This document shows positions 48,561 to 59,858 of a stretch of 64,000 bases of DNA, piece by piece. The DNA is from Oidiodendron maius Zn (taxonomy: Eukaryota > Ascomycota > Leotiomycetes > Myxotrichaceae). The number at the start of each line of letters is the position of its first letter. Position 1 is the first letter of the stretch. The stretch covers positions 662,803 through 726,802 of the forward strand of contig KN832880.1 in the NCBI GenBank assembly GCA_000827325.1, written 5' to 3'. Both the position numbers and the translations under genes were made by a program. The notes below the pieces were generated by a model that saw only the letters and a program-made list of their open reading frames with translations, did not search any database and was not told the DNA's origin.

Positions 48561-49706
48561 TACTAAGCTACTTGAGATTTGATTATAGTACGAGAATCTG
48601 ATAAAGAGAAGGTATGTTAATAATAGTAGTAATATTAATAAGAAGAAAATGGTAATAAAAAGGCAATGACAAACAGATGACAATAACAAAAGACCACGAT
48701 AACAAAGAGACGACGATAGCCAAAATGGACAGTGAACGAAGTCAGAGTCGAGGAAGCGGCCAAAAGCTGCAAGAAGGTACGATTCAAGCAAGGAGCGGAT
48801 GCTTTTGCTCTCCAAGCATAGTGCAAAGTCAGTTACAAGCCAACAGCAAGATAAGTTGGGAGAATAGTGGTTCCATCGAAGGCCATGATCTAAGCACTGT
48901 TTATCCCAGTAACATCTATTTGATTTTGAGACGCAGTCCGGCTGAGAGAGAGGTAATTTAACATTACAGACGGTTCACATAGAAAGTCCTAGTGCCGTCT
49001 CCGACTATGTTGAATTTCGAAGCTATCGATGCTGCCTTGCAGCATGAATGTCTCATGAGTGCAGCGATGCTTTTACCGCATTGCACATTAACTTTGTCTT
49101 CCCAAAAATAATTCCACAGTCAACGACCTTTCCACTTTTCCAACGCACTTTCTGGCCATCGAATTGCCTTAGCTAAATAAATCAAAATAGACCGCAAAGA
49201 CATCCGACGCCATCATTGGCTGCCTTATCCTCCCCAATGAGACATCAACTAGAATGGTGATCATTTCAACGTTGCTTAATTTTCCACGGACATTGAGACT
49301 TTTACACAGGTTGAGAGACTGTATTATCGCTCCTCAAGGTGCTTTCTATCTGAAATACTATACTATACTTACCTTCTTGATCCCTCTAATATTCAGATAG
49401 TACCCTAGATTAATAAATTTTTGAATGATAGTTAATTATAAATAACAACGGATCCGAGTTCTATTTGCAAAAGAAAGTAGACGATCAAAACTGTTGAAGT
49501 ATAATATTAATCATGAAAACGGAATTCAAGAAGCAAGTCTCGTGTTTTATGTTTCCTCATGCTGCCGTTGCCGATCGACTAGGGTGACTACTTAAAAGGT
49601 GCCTTCGGTAGGCCGTAGTACGTCACCATCATACTCATATAAATTCTCTCAACCAGCTGTACTCGAACTCGAGTGGCCCCTCTTCCCCGACGCGCTGTCC
49701 ATCACC
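48561..49706. other. AT-rich intergenic stretch
   Basis: Holds a purine/AT-rich simple stretch (48610-48730) and an AT-rich part at 49340-49520. The last 100 bases are the leader of the F-box gene. No gene is supported. Confidence 0.4.
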
Positions 49707-51260
49707 ATGTCTCTCCTACGTCTTTCTAATGAACTAGTCACTGCGATCGCGGAGATTATCCATCCGTCCACGATTGTGAACTTTGCCCTCACTTGTCACC
49801 GCCTTTACAATTGTGCATCAGGCAGTCTTGCTCTCCATCGTTCGCGCCAACAAGCGCTCAGAGCCCAGCATGACCGGAACCCTATGACTATCATTAACTT
49901 GCTTCACATGGCGAATACGTCTCCAGACCTCTTATGGTATGTCCGTGTACTGGAATTCTACGGGGGCCGGTCTTCATGGGAAAGATGGAAGACGTATCTC
50001 GACTATAAACGTGTGAAGGACGAACCGAAAGTCAACCTCACCTCCTCGGGGCCTCGGCTATTGTCAGATATAGATCTCGAAATCCTCTCCGAGAACTATG
50101 GTCTCAAGAAGTTTATGCAGGATAGCATGGAGAGGATCAAGAACGGGGATGACGAGCCTCTTAAGACTATTTTAATTGCATCCTGTCCCTACCTCGAAAA
50201 AGTCACCTGGGTATCTCACGTGCCAGACACTGACGGCCAGCCATACTCAATTCTCTGTGACTTGGCTTCAGCATATCAGCCCTTCCCTCATACTCTCTGG
50301 CCCCCTGGTCTCCTTTCTCTTCGCTCTATCTCGCTCGGGGCTAGAACAGAATTTGTCCATCCACACGACAATTTGCATCCCGACCTCGCCGATTTCTGTC
50401 GTCTGCTCTTGCTCCCGAGCTTGAAGAGTCTCCGGATCAACGTTGCTGGATATGGAGTCTCGGATTTGGAGTACCTGGATACTCACGTTCCGGCAGGAAG
50501 TTCATCTGTTGAGGAAATCACCCTTGATATTTGTGATTTTCGCCAATCTACAATAGTGGCTATCCTGCAGCGCTTACGTTTTCTGAGACTATATCGTGAT
50601 ATCTACCTCGGACACTGGATGGACATTCTAGGTGATATACAGCCCTGGTTTGGTGAAACTCTTGAAGAGCTACGGCCTGAGGGTGAAAATCATTGGGACT
50701 TGCGTTTATACAGTAATGTATCTATTTTATCACGCTTTCCTAAACTACGGGCTTTCAATATCTATGTTGGTGATTTGATAGCAGAAGATATCACGGATGA
50801 GTTCTTGCCAGGGATTGCTGAAGGTGAAAAGGTCCAGTGGCATGAATTTCATGCTGTGTTGCCGCAGGCGGCAGAGGACATCGTCTTTGGATGGCCTCGT
50901 CGTGGCCGCCATAATCAGTTGGAAAAATATAATCTGCACAAGACTCTATTTCCAGATTTCTTCGAGTATCTGAATAAATTCGTCCAACGACGCGGAAAGA
51001 GAAACGGTGGTTGTCTGAAGATGATTTGTTTGAATTTTTTGGAGAGGGAAAAACTTGTGCAGTATTTTGGAGAGACTGAGGCAGGTGAATTTCAAAGATT
51101 GGTTGATAAATGGAGCAGGGTTTGGGGTGAGGCTGGTGTGCAGGTTGTTACGCATGTTTCGAGACGGGGGGTCCAAGACGAGGTATTAGAATGTCAGCCC
51201 ACGGCTCTAGACTGGACTTCTGATACAGAAGTAGATAGTGACTTAGATGGATATGCTTAA
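49707..51260 (+). CDS. F-box-like protein
   Basis: Single-exon frame, 517 residues from an ATG in good context (ATCACCATG). The N-terminus MSLLRLSNELVTAIAEII, followed by STIVNFALTCHRLYN, is a typical fungal F-box (L-P-x-E-L and the L-T-C-R-x-L-Y line). The remaining 450 residues have spaced leucine-rich segments (SLKSLRINVAGYG, LRFLRLYRDIYLGHW, ISILSRF-type) suggestive of a degenerate LRR-like scaffold, as in many fungal F-box proteins of the Pezizomycotina. By family the F-box binds Skp1 in SCF ubiquitin ligases and the rest picks the target. The frame runs 108 nt upstream without an ATG, so this start is preferred. Target unknown. Confidence 0.75.
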   Translation: MSLLRLSNELVTAIAEIIHPSTIVNFALTCHRLYNCASGSLALHRSRQQALRAQHDRNPMTIINLLHMANTSPDLLWYVRVLEFYGGRSSWERWKTYLDYKRVKDEPKVNLTSSGPRLLSDIDLEILSENYGLKKFMQDSMERIKNGDDEPLKTILIASCPYLEKVTWVSHVPDTDGQPYSILCDLASAYQPFPHTLWPPGLLSLRSISLGARTEFVHPHDNLHPDLADFCRLLLLPSLKSLRINVAGYGVSDLEYLDTHVPAGSSSVEEITLDICDFRQSTIVAILQRLRFLRLYRDIYLGHWMDILGDIQPWFGETLEELRPEGENHWDLRLYSNVSILSRFPKLRAFNIYVGDLIAEDITDEFLPGIAEGEKVQWHEFHAVLPQAAEDIVFGWPRRGRHNQLEKYNLHKTLFPDFFEYLNKFVQRRGKRNGGCLKMICLNFLEREKLVQYFGETEAGEFQRLVDKWSRVWGEAGVQVVTHVSRRGVQDEVLECQPTALDWTSDTEVDSDLDGYA

Positions 51261-51940
51261 TGGCGGCACACTTTGGTTAGGACCCGGTAGTAAGAGAGGA
51301 TAGGATAGGATGAGCCGGGAGTTACTTAAGGTTGTAGGCGGTAAGTTAGTATTTGAAAGCTGAGATAATTAGGAAACCCCCTCTTAGACAGGTAGTATGA
51401 GAAGCTAGAGATGATATATCATTATTAAAAGGACATTTATACCTAAGCCTGCTTAGAGTAATGTCATAAGGCTATAATATTTCCATGGTATGGCTCTAAC
51501 TGACGCTCAGTAAGATGAGGTGATTTTTATAGAGGATATCGCAGAGGTGCATAACAGCTGGTCGTTTGTCCAGAATAATCACCTGCACGAAATCTGTTTC
51601 TATTCGGAAAGGTGAGCATGGCTGCTTTATTGGCTGTGCTCGATGAGCTAGGGGTGAGCTAAGGTGAGTAATAGTGGAAAACTGCCGAGTCAGTCAGCAT
51701 GAGTATGTGAGATACTATTTTAGTATCCAAGGGGGCTTGTCTTGGCTCCCTTATAGCCCAGTTACACTTTCCCATCAGCCACGCGACCGCGACTGTGGAT
51801 ATCCTATTGATATTCATGCTCTTACAGCTGATGCTAATAATTATATGATTTGTTGCAGATTGTTCCTAACAATTTGACATAGAGACATCAAAACCCATTA
51901 TGAGCTGCAAAACTGTCGAGAGATCGCAATGAGGCTCATT
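51261..51940. other. Intergenic between convergent genes
   Basis: 3' flanks of the F-box gene and of the kinase-ankyrin gene. No supported gene. Confidence 0.45.
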
Positions 51941-54900
51941 TTAGGGATCGCAGTTCCCCGATATTAGCGATTCCCAAACTTCACCTAGTGGCAAAGTCCC
52001 AATTGGTCTCCCTTCTTCATTCAACAATCCCTTATCCCAAGTGTATACAATCATATTCTTGATCCTGTCTAAATGGAGCTCGGAAACCACTCTTTCAAGC
52101 CAACCCAGCTTATCACGGCGCTTATACGGCTTTGGCTTTGGCTCGTCCTCATCAACGAATAGCCTTTGCCAAATCATCAAACATTCATAGTGTTCATCTC
52201 CAAAGAGCTTATTCATGGCGATCAGTTGTTCGCTTGGTGTTTTCAGGAAGTAGTCTCGGATGTCAAGGAATTGACTATAGACATCGTCATGATCTTTTGC
52301 GAGGAGATGCTGCTAATGCAATTAGTTTCCATTCAGTCTGCAGAGAAGCGTTTCTAAAAACAAAAGGCATTGTTCTCCAGCTTACTCACTTTGATTTCTC
52401 CTGAGGCTCTTGAGTAGTCACTCCATGTAGGGTGTTCAGTAACATTGACACGTTTCCATGCGTGTCCACCGTCTTCCCGAAGCTCCCACCACCCATCACC
52501 CCAAGAGTTTCTTGGCAATCCTCCATTCTTCCATTTTGTCATCACCTCTCCCATTGCTGCGTAGCATGGTACAGGATTCGCAACATCCTCAGGCTTCAGA
52601 GAAAGCCAATAGATGGGGAACAGCCCGGTTTTATGCGTGCTGTCTAAACGGGAAGGAATATCTACTCTTTTGGCAGGCTTCGATCTAATGGATAAAATGA
52701 GTGGTTCATATGCTGGGTACCAGAACCAATGCCAGCCCCGAAACACCACAAGTTCCCATGCTGCTTGCAAGCCTCGGAGAATATTTGGATGGGGTCGATA
52801 GTTTCTATCGATGAATATCCAGCCAGCCGGAAATAGCCTGCCTACCAGGTAGGTTGCTATAATTATGAAGCTGCTGTCATAACACAATTTCCTTCCTTCT
52901 AGAGCGATAGAGATAGTAAATAGAAGAAATGGGAAAAGGAAAATAGCAAGTTGGCTAAAGAAAAGGGCCACTCTGGTGTGAGGGGGCAGACCCTGTTGAG
53001 TAGTAACAAAAATTGTGGCCTCTGGATATCTCTTGGCCAGGGAAAGCTTGTCAAATGCCCAAGATGGTGTTTGCGGTCTCGTTCTTAGAGGTTGAAAGAC
53101 GTTGTAGTCGTCCAAATTGTCGAGAGTTTGATCGCAATTTACCAGCACGGCCAGGTCGTAGAACAGGTCCAGGATTTCTCCTTTGTTGATCGCTCGCCAG
53201 ATCCGTTTTAGCCGCTGGAGACCAAATATCTTTGTGGTCCATGATACATTATAACCTCCTAGGTAAATCTTCCAGGCTGTGGTGAGTGCTGAAGTCAAGT
53301 GCTCCTCCAGATCATCTGCTGCCCCTGTTCTGACGAACTCATGGATTATTCGATTGACCGAAAGTAATATAAGGGAACCGTTTTTGTTTACGACCCATTT
53401 GCAGGCGGAGATTGTTGTGTCCTTCACATACTTGGTGAGTTCAGGAATCTGGTCCTCCTGCATCCAGCTTGTAAGAAGACCTTCCATCTCCCGGTTAGCT
53501 TCCTCGAATAACTCTGACCATCCTTCCGGAAGCGAGTCAAGTGGTATGAGTCCCTCTTTTCGATTCGCTGCCCATGTTGCAAGATTCTGTGCCAGTGTAA
53601 CTAGAAGATTTATTCCACTAATAGACGTGAGCTTCGAGATACACGGGCTGTCGCTTTCTAAATAGAGCGATAACTGGAATTGAGCGTTGGCGATTTGGAT
53701 CGGATTGTAGACTTTGCCAAGCCGTGGACTTGATTTCAGGTTGGAATGGATTTGTTTTACTTCCTCCTTACTAAAAGAGTTGTCATCTAATGCACTAGCA
53801 TCTTCGCCTATCTCTTCGAGGAGAGCAAGGACTTTGTTGGCATCCTCAAGGTTAAACTGCTTCTTAAAGAAACTGATCAGCCCTTGAATCGGAATCAAAC
53901 CTGCAGTATTTTGTGATAGCGTCCAGGCCAGCAACTTCACATACGCTGTCTGACCGTTAATGTCTCTCGCGCCCGGATCAGCCCCAAGCTCCAGAAGAAG
54001 TTTGACGATATCGAGTCTCGCAAACATAACTGCGGTGTGGAGCATTGTTTCCTTTTGGGAATCTCGGTAGTGAACAAGAAGTTTCGAGTCCTCGGGGCCG
54101 ATACAATCGAAAAAAAGTTTTAGGAGATCAACATGTTTGCATGCCGCATAGGCGATAGGATAGCCTTGATCCGTTAGATTATGCTCCAATCTACAAGTGC
54201 ACAGAGAAATTGGTAGGTTTAGAGATCATACCACTGAAATTTCTTAGATAGTCTGCTCCTCCTTGCAGCAAAACACGGATAACCTCCAGGTAGTCTTGAG
54301 AAGGACACATACCCTCGAATTGGTTCATGGCCAGTTCCAGGGCGGTGAATTGCTGTCTTTCTTCACTCATACTGAGCTTTGCATCAACATGTGCCCCCAT
54401 GTCTAGCAGAATTTTCACCGCTTCTGCTTTTCTCCCACCTACTGCTTGATGGAGAGGCGTGGACCGATAATATCTGGACCGAATATTTGGATTCGCTCCA
54501 AATTCCGATATAAACATACGGAGAAATTGGGTGCGACCCTCACAGGCGGCGAGATGAATGGGATACCAACCAGTTTCAGGCTCAACCTTCTCAACCAGGG
54601 AAGGGTTTGCCCGTAGAAGCTCTCTAGCTTCCTTGAGACGATTCGCGTCTATCAATGTGAATAGTTGTGGCCGAATTCCACCATCAAGATCTAAGAATTC
54701 CAGTTCAGCGCTGGGTGTCGTATAGAGGCTTATGCCGAGCGTTGCAAACATATCGAACCAATCTCGAGCAGAGGAAATCAAGCGCCCAATCTACGGGTAA
54801 TAGAATTAGCATACTTGGCTTGGACGAGCAAAGTAATTTCAATAGTAATTATTTTCGCTGCCGAAACGGAGATACTTACCACCTCTGCATCTACCTTCAC

Positions 54901-56594
54901 ATTTTCGTAGTCGATGGCAGTAGCTTCTTCAACAATAGTCTTCGTTTTCGTATTCTTTCCCATATTGTACAATTTGATCCTACGGAATTTGTGGAGCTGC
55001 GACTCTCCAAGTTCCGGCGTCTTGCCAACAATGGCACGAAGCTCAGTCTCGACTCGTTCCGGCAGCGAGTCAAGAACCTTATAGCTGAATGGAGTCGTTG
55101 GTTTTGTGAAGACGTTTCTGCGAGCCTATTTGGGGAATAAATATTGGGTTTGCCTTTCAGCGGACACTCTATAAATGGATATACATACGCTGGAAGAATT
55201 GAACGCATCCCCAAAAGGCCGAACTTTGAACCTGTCGAGCTTCCTCTGTCTGGCAAACTGGTCCCTGAACATAATGAGCTTCAGCAAGCGGATTTGGATA
55301 ACTAGGGGGTTTATAGCCTACCGTCCCGTGAGTCGTAGTCTCATTCCATCCAACGAACTGACTCGCTTTGGTGGTATACTCTGCAATGTGTCATGAATCA
55401 AGGAGATGTAACGTTCGCACAACTCGTTAGCGCCGCTACTTTCTTGCCAATCGAGTTCTTCGTAGTATGCGCGAAGCCTCTCTTCGATCTTCGATCTTGC
55501 TTGATCGGTAAACTTCATCTCTCTGATCGTCTCCTCAACCCCAGCACTTTCCCCGTTTCTAACTCCTTGAATGGCCAAAGAGTCGACACCATCGAGAGCA
55601 ATAAAAATAGCTACCAGGCCGAAGGAATAAACGTCGCTTGCACATCCAGCAAGATCCAGCTCTTGCATTGCTGTCATGATTTCTTCAGGGCAGCCATAAA
55701 TGCGCTCAGGTGCTTCCCACCGCTCAGACTCACCTAGGATGCTCTCCTTCAAGACCTCGATATTGGCAAACCCAAAATCGGCCACCTTGGCAATCAATCC
55801 GCCCTTTGTCTCTGGGTCTTCAAATAGAAGAATATTCTGTGGCTTGAGGTCCCCATGAATGACACCGCACATGTGCAAAGCTGACAACCCATCAGCAATA
55901 TCAGCAATAAACCCAATATCAGTACTGAAAGTCTTGCTCCCGGAACGATTCATATAGAATGTATCCAGGGTCGGTGTATCTGCATTGGCAAGCTCAACGA
56001 CCATGATTGGAGGGAAAAGATGATTGTCCCAGTATCCTTCATCATCATCCCAGGAAACGGCCAGGAGACGCACAATATTTCGATGGGTCGATAGTGGCTC
56101 CTAGATATCAAATTAAATCTATACTGTTGACAGACCTCCACTCAAGTCTTACTTACCCTTGAGATCACCAGGATCTCTTGCATCATGCTTTTGACATCAC
56201 GGTAGAACTCTCTCGCCGCTTTGGCAAAAGCAGTGTCGTGCTCGTAAGGAAGGTTCGCGCTTCGACTTGGCATCTTATCACGTCTCATCCTCTTCACAGC
56301 GACTTGTTGTCCCTTCCAAGTGGCCGAGTAGACTTCCATTGTGGATCCCAGCCCTACCAACTTTGCGTCATTCAATGGGATATCACGCTCAATGTTTACA
56401 TCCTCATCGCTTAGGAAGTCGACAAAGTTCACCAGGTTTGTTTCGGCATCCTTTTGGTCCAGCCGATTGTGGATACTAAGCTGCGGTGACGCTGAGCGAG
56501 ACCGACTCCGGGATATCGGCGGTGGTTCCAAGTTTCGCACAAAGATTTCTCGGGTTCTACGAGATGCTCGGAGTTGGTGCCCAGGGTACGACAT
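51941..56594 (-). CDS. Protein kinase-ankyrin-transmembrane fusion protein
   Basis: Seven exons on the minus strand (56594-56157, 56100-55322, 55243-55189, 55125-54880, 54790-54232, 54164-52390, 52312-51941) sum to 4224 nt, 1407 residues. Residues 1-70: Arg/Ser-rich tail. Residues 75-400: protein kinase with Gly loop LGSTMEVYSA, Lys101 in QQVAVKRM, catalytic loop IHGDLKPQNIL (Asp230) and DFG at 254-256; it looks active. Residues 530-760: ankyrin repeats (GWYPIHLAACEGRTQFLRMF, STPLHQAVGGRKAEAVKILL, MLHTAVMFARLDIVKLLLEL). Two hydrophobic spans lie at about 1091-1147 and a Trp-rich domain follows. It probably phosphorylates partners at a membrane, with the repeats binding a ligand or partner. 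It is head-to-head with the HeLo-like/pseudokinase gene, 852 bp away. The acceptors of exons 3 and 6 are the least certain choices; all phases fit. Confidence 0.85.
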
Positions 56595-57446
56595 GATAGC
56601 GGGACTGTATTCTTGAGTGTTGAAGATTTAAGGTGGTAAAAGGCGAAATATGTAGCTTGCATCATAATATGGGCGAGTCATTCAGGTGACAATGTCTTTC
56701 GCCATTGAATTATCGAAAGTCGGCACTTTTGTACAGTAGGTGAGGGCTGAACCATGATAGGAAGGGGGGTTAAGGAGAAGACGGCTTCCACAGCCTTATT
56801 GGATTTGTATTTCCAGCACAAACGTGGAGTCTCCCGAGCCGAAGGGCGTCTAGTTCGAGCTTCACATTGGACAGTGGACAGTGGACAGTGGACAGTGGAC
56901 AGTGGACAGTGGACAGTGGACAGTGGACAGTGGACAGTGGACTCCAGTTGTGGTGCGGCTGGACTTTCAAAAATATACATTCCTTCTCCTGTGATGCTGC
57001 ATCAGCTGAAACGCGGCTTCTGGTGCATTTGCCTAGAGCTGAAATGTATCGTAGATTTGATTGATCCGCCGCAGCCACAGTCGGGTCTTACTTAGGCGCC
57101 AGGGCTAAAAGGCTTGCTCACCGCCTTTAGCAGAACGTTCTGCCACCAATCAAAACCATCACGATCGTCTGCTTTCTTTGTACGGAAGTACTAAGTTACC
57201 ACAACGCGGTCAGCAAAACATTACCCCTGGCACCTGCGTGATGAAGAAGAGCAAGCCATTGAATCCTCTTCGCCCTGCGAGGCTTGGTGAACTCGAGGCA
57301 GATTTGGTTTCGATCGAAAACGCCTTATATTCTCAGTAAAACATCTCCAGTGAATATATAGTTTCGAAGACTCACAAGTTACAACTGTTATTTCCGAAAT
57401 CCTTTTGTCTGAATTTCAAGCGATCCTTTCCGTCATAAATATATCG
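56595..57446. promoter_or_regulatory. Shared bidirectional promoter region
   Basis: The 852 bp lie between the start codons of the kinase-ankyrin gene (minus) and the HeLo-like/pseudokinase gene (plus), so both promoters must sit here. It contains the heptamer minisatellite at 56868-56942. No TATA box or known operator is claimed. Shared control is an inference from the head-to-head layout. Confidence 0.55.
56868..56942 (+). repeat. Heptamer minisatellite (TGGACAG), about 10.7 copies
   Basis: Seventy-five bases are perfect tandem copies of the 7-mer TGGACAG. The array is exact, which points to recent expansion and probably to length variation between strains. It lies about 275 bp upstream of one start codon and 505 bp upstream of the other. 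Because 7 is not a multiple of 3, the array is open in all three frames of each strand, which creates spurious open frames here. Confidence 0.95.
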
Positions 57447-59231
57447 ATGTCCATTGACAGAGCGTTGGGCGTTGCGGGAGTAGCTGCTGCGCTACCTGGT
57501 CTCGTTCAGGTATGTCGGGAAACTCAATGCTCTTGAACAAACATGAAAATATGTCTCTGCTGCTAGCGAGTGTCCAACAACGGCAATTTTCGAACGGCTT
57601 TCATATAGCATGAATCCCCAGAATAAGAAGGATTTTAACTAAGGATCCTTTAGATTGCTATTGAACTGACGGGAAAAGTCTCTGAACTTTACAAGGATTT
57701 TCGAGATTCGACCAAGCAGATTGACCTTCAGCAATCCGTCCTCCTAATACAATTGATTCAAATAGAAGCCGATCTCTACTTTGTCAAAACCCGGTCCCAA
57801 GACTTCACCGTACCTATCCAAGAAAGTCTGGTTGATATCATCAGGGAGCTGGTCAAAAGTTATCGAGATGTTTCCGAAGTCTTCAGCTTCGCCCGAGGTC
57901 CAGACCTCAAAGTAAGACCTGGAGCGTGGGCATTGAAAGTCAAGAGTGGTGTAGAAGCTTTGGTTCAAGACATTGAGATATGGCAGCGGAGATTTATGGA
58001 ATTGATCCAGTTGCTGCACTTTACAGGCTTTGGGTTTCGAGACGTCGCGCCTCTCTCGGTGGATACTATCTCCAGAGATCTTCCCGCCTCACGAGCCCAA
58101 ATTCTAGGAGCCAATCTCACCAAAGCGATGGATAACGTCAAATCCAAGAGCAATAAGCTCCTTCTTCAGTCTCTTCCAGTCCCAGATGACCAACTCTGCG
58201 ACGTTCCACTGTCTCGTCTCAGAGCTCCAGAAGCCAATGCTCCTCGAAACGATTTCGTCGTGGAGTATCGAAGATATACCCGAACGGATGACATTGAATA
58301 TCTCAATTCAATTGTCCAATACTCGGCAGAAATACTTGCTGCAGCTGATCCTTGTACTATGCACGTCTTGTGTTGTGAGGGTTATGTTCATCGGCCAAAT
58401 CTGCGGCAATTCCAAACGATACTGAAATTTCCCCCTGGACTGGGGTCACCTCGAACTTTGAGGGATCTACTACTTGATCCTGACCCACAAATAGAACCTT
58501 CCATTACCTCCAGAATCCAGCTATGTAAAAAAATTGCCACTGCGGCGCTTTATACTCATACGGCGAGTCTCGTGCACAAGGCAATTCAACCAGAAGCTAT
58601 TCTCATACTTAAGAAGATAGATTCTGTCGGGTCTCTTCAAGGGGAAGGGTCAAATTCCCTCAAAACGACACCCTTGGGTATTCCATTCTTAACTGGATTT
58701 GGTCAAGCCCGGCAAGAAACGCCAGACACATACAGCAGTCTCCGCGAGAATACCGATTGGGAACAAGATCTGTACAGCCACCCATCGCGGCAAGGACGAC
58801 CCACAACTAAATACACCATGGCCCACGATATCTATTCCATCGGCGTCATTCTCCTCGAGATTGGATTATGGCGTTCATTTGTCGTCTGGAATGGTTTCAA
58901 TGACTTCACGATTGATGAGGGAGTTCTTAGCGGAGGAAAAGCAATCTTCAAGCGCATGAAAGAGAGGAAACCTAAGGCGGGAGAAGAGTTGAAGAAGTTG
59001 TATGAGAATTTAGCTGCACAGGAACTGCCTAATGTTATGGGTGAGAGATTTTGCGAGGTGGTTCTGAGATGCCTAGGTGCGGTCGAAGGAGGGTTGGCTG
59101 AGGCTGTTCCTAAAAGGGGACGGGTAGGGGCAGATGTGACCATTACAGCGAATGAACGCCAGGAAGAGGAAATAGTTGGCTTAGGCTATATTCAAAGTGT
59201 ATTAGAATCCTTAGACAATATAAAAGTCTAG
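57447..59231 (+). CDS. HeLo-like N-terminus plus pseudokinase-like protein
   Basis: Two exons (57447-57509, 57654-59231), 546 residues. The first 45 residues (ALGVAGVAAALPGLVQIAIE, then GKVSELYKDFRDS) and the helical stretch to about residue 170 resemble the HeLo/HeLo-like family of fungal membrane-active death domains. Residues 200-530 follow a protein-kinase fold: CKKIATAALYTHTASLVH as the helix before the catalytic loop, and AHDIYSIGVILLEIGLWRSF as the later D-x-[YW]-S-x-G motif. The key residues are lost: the HRD loop reads HKAIQPEAILIL (about residue 328; no Asp, Asn or Lys) and DFG reads TGFGQAR (about 367). It therefore cannot be a normal kinase. By analogy it could be an executioner switched by a partner; the likely partner is the divergent active kinase. 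The HeLo assignment is by eye. Confidence 0.8.
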
Positions 59232-59858
59232 GTAGCCACGAAGAGTTTAATTTATTATAGTGAGATATTAGCAATTTCGTCGAAGTTCCTCTTGTTCTAC
59301 TGTACGGGATTTTCGCTTCAGAGGGACGTCGGTTACTATGGGCGGTGACTTCTTACTAGTAGAAACTATGAATTAGGTGTTGCTAATCAACCAAATTATA
59401 AGAACAGCTTTTTTTAACTAATAAAGAAAATTCAACTAGAAGCACGTCTATCGATACATATTCGCAACTATGGATAGACTTGACTTAAATACCGGGCCTA
59501 GCAAGCCAAAATTACTATTGTCCTTCTATTCATCCTCAACATTTCCAATATCCAAGAACTTCTCCAAGACAGTAATACTCAGATCAAACCCCGCTATAGC
59601 TCGCTACTCCACTACCAAACATAACACAGGGCGTGTAATTCTGCTCGGGGGTTATAAATGTGAAACCGTCACTACTTCCCTGTGCATCATGGAAGGTTTT
59701 TTTCTCACTTAATTTTCCGAGTTCAGAAATTTGGCAGTAAAACCTGCAAGTGGAAAGCTACACAGAAGAGATGTGGGGGGTCATTCTCCGAGTGTTACGG
59801 GTCATCTTTCAGTAATGGGATTTATGTGGCCACTTTATTGCCCTCACATATTCGACCA
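59232..59858. other. Intergenic between convergent genes
   Basis: 3' flanks of the pseudokinase and SDR genes; AT-rich near 59390-59430. No supported gene. Confidence 0.45.

Noticed and set aside
56678-57095. Several overlapping open frames on both strands across the heptamer array
   Set aside because: A 7-bp repeat without stops keeps all frames open; the peptides are repeats of translated TGGACAG with no independent support.
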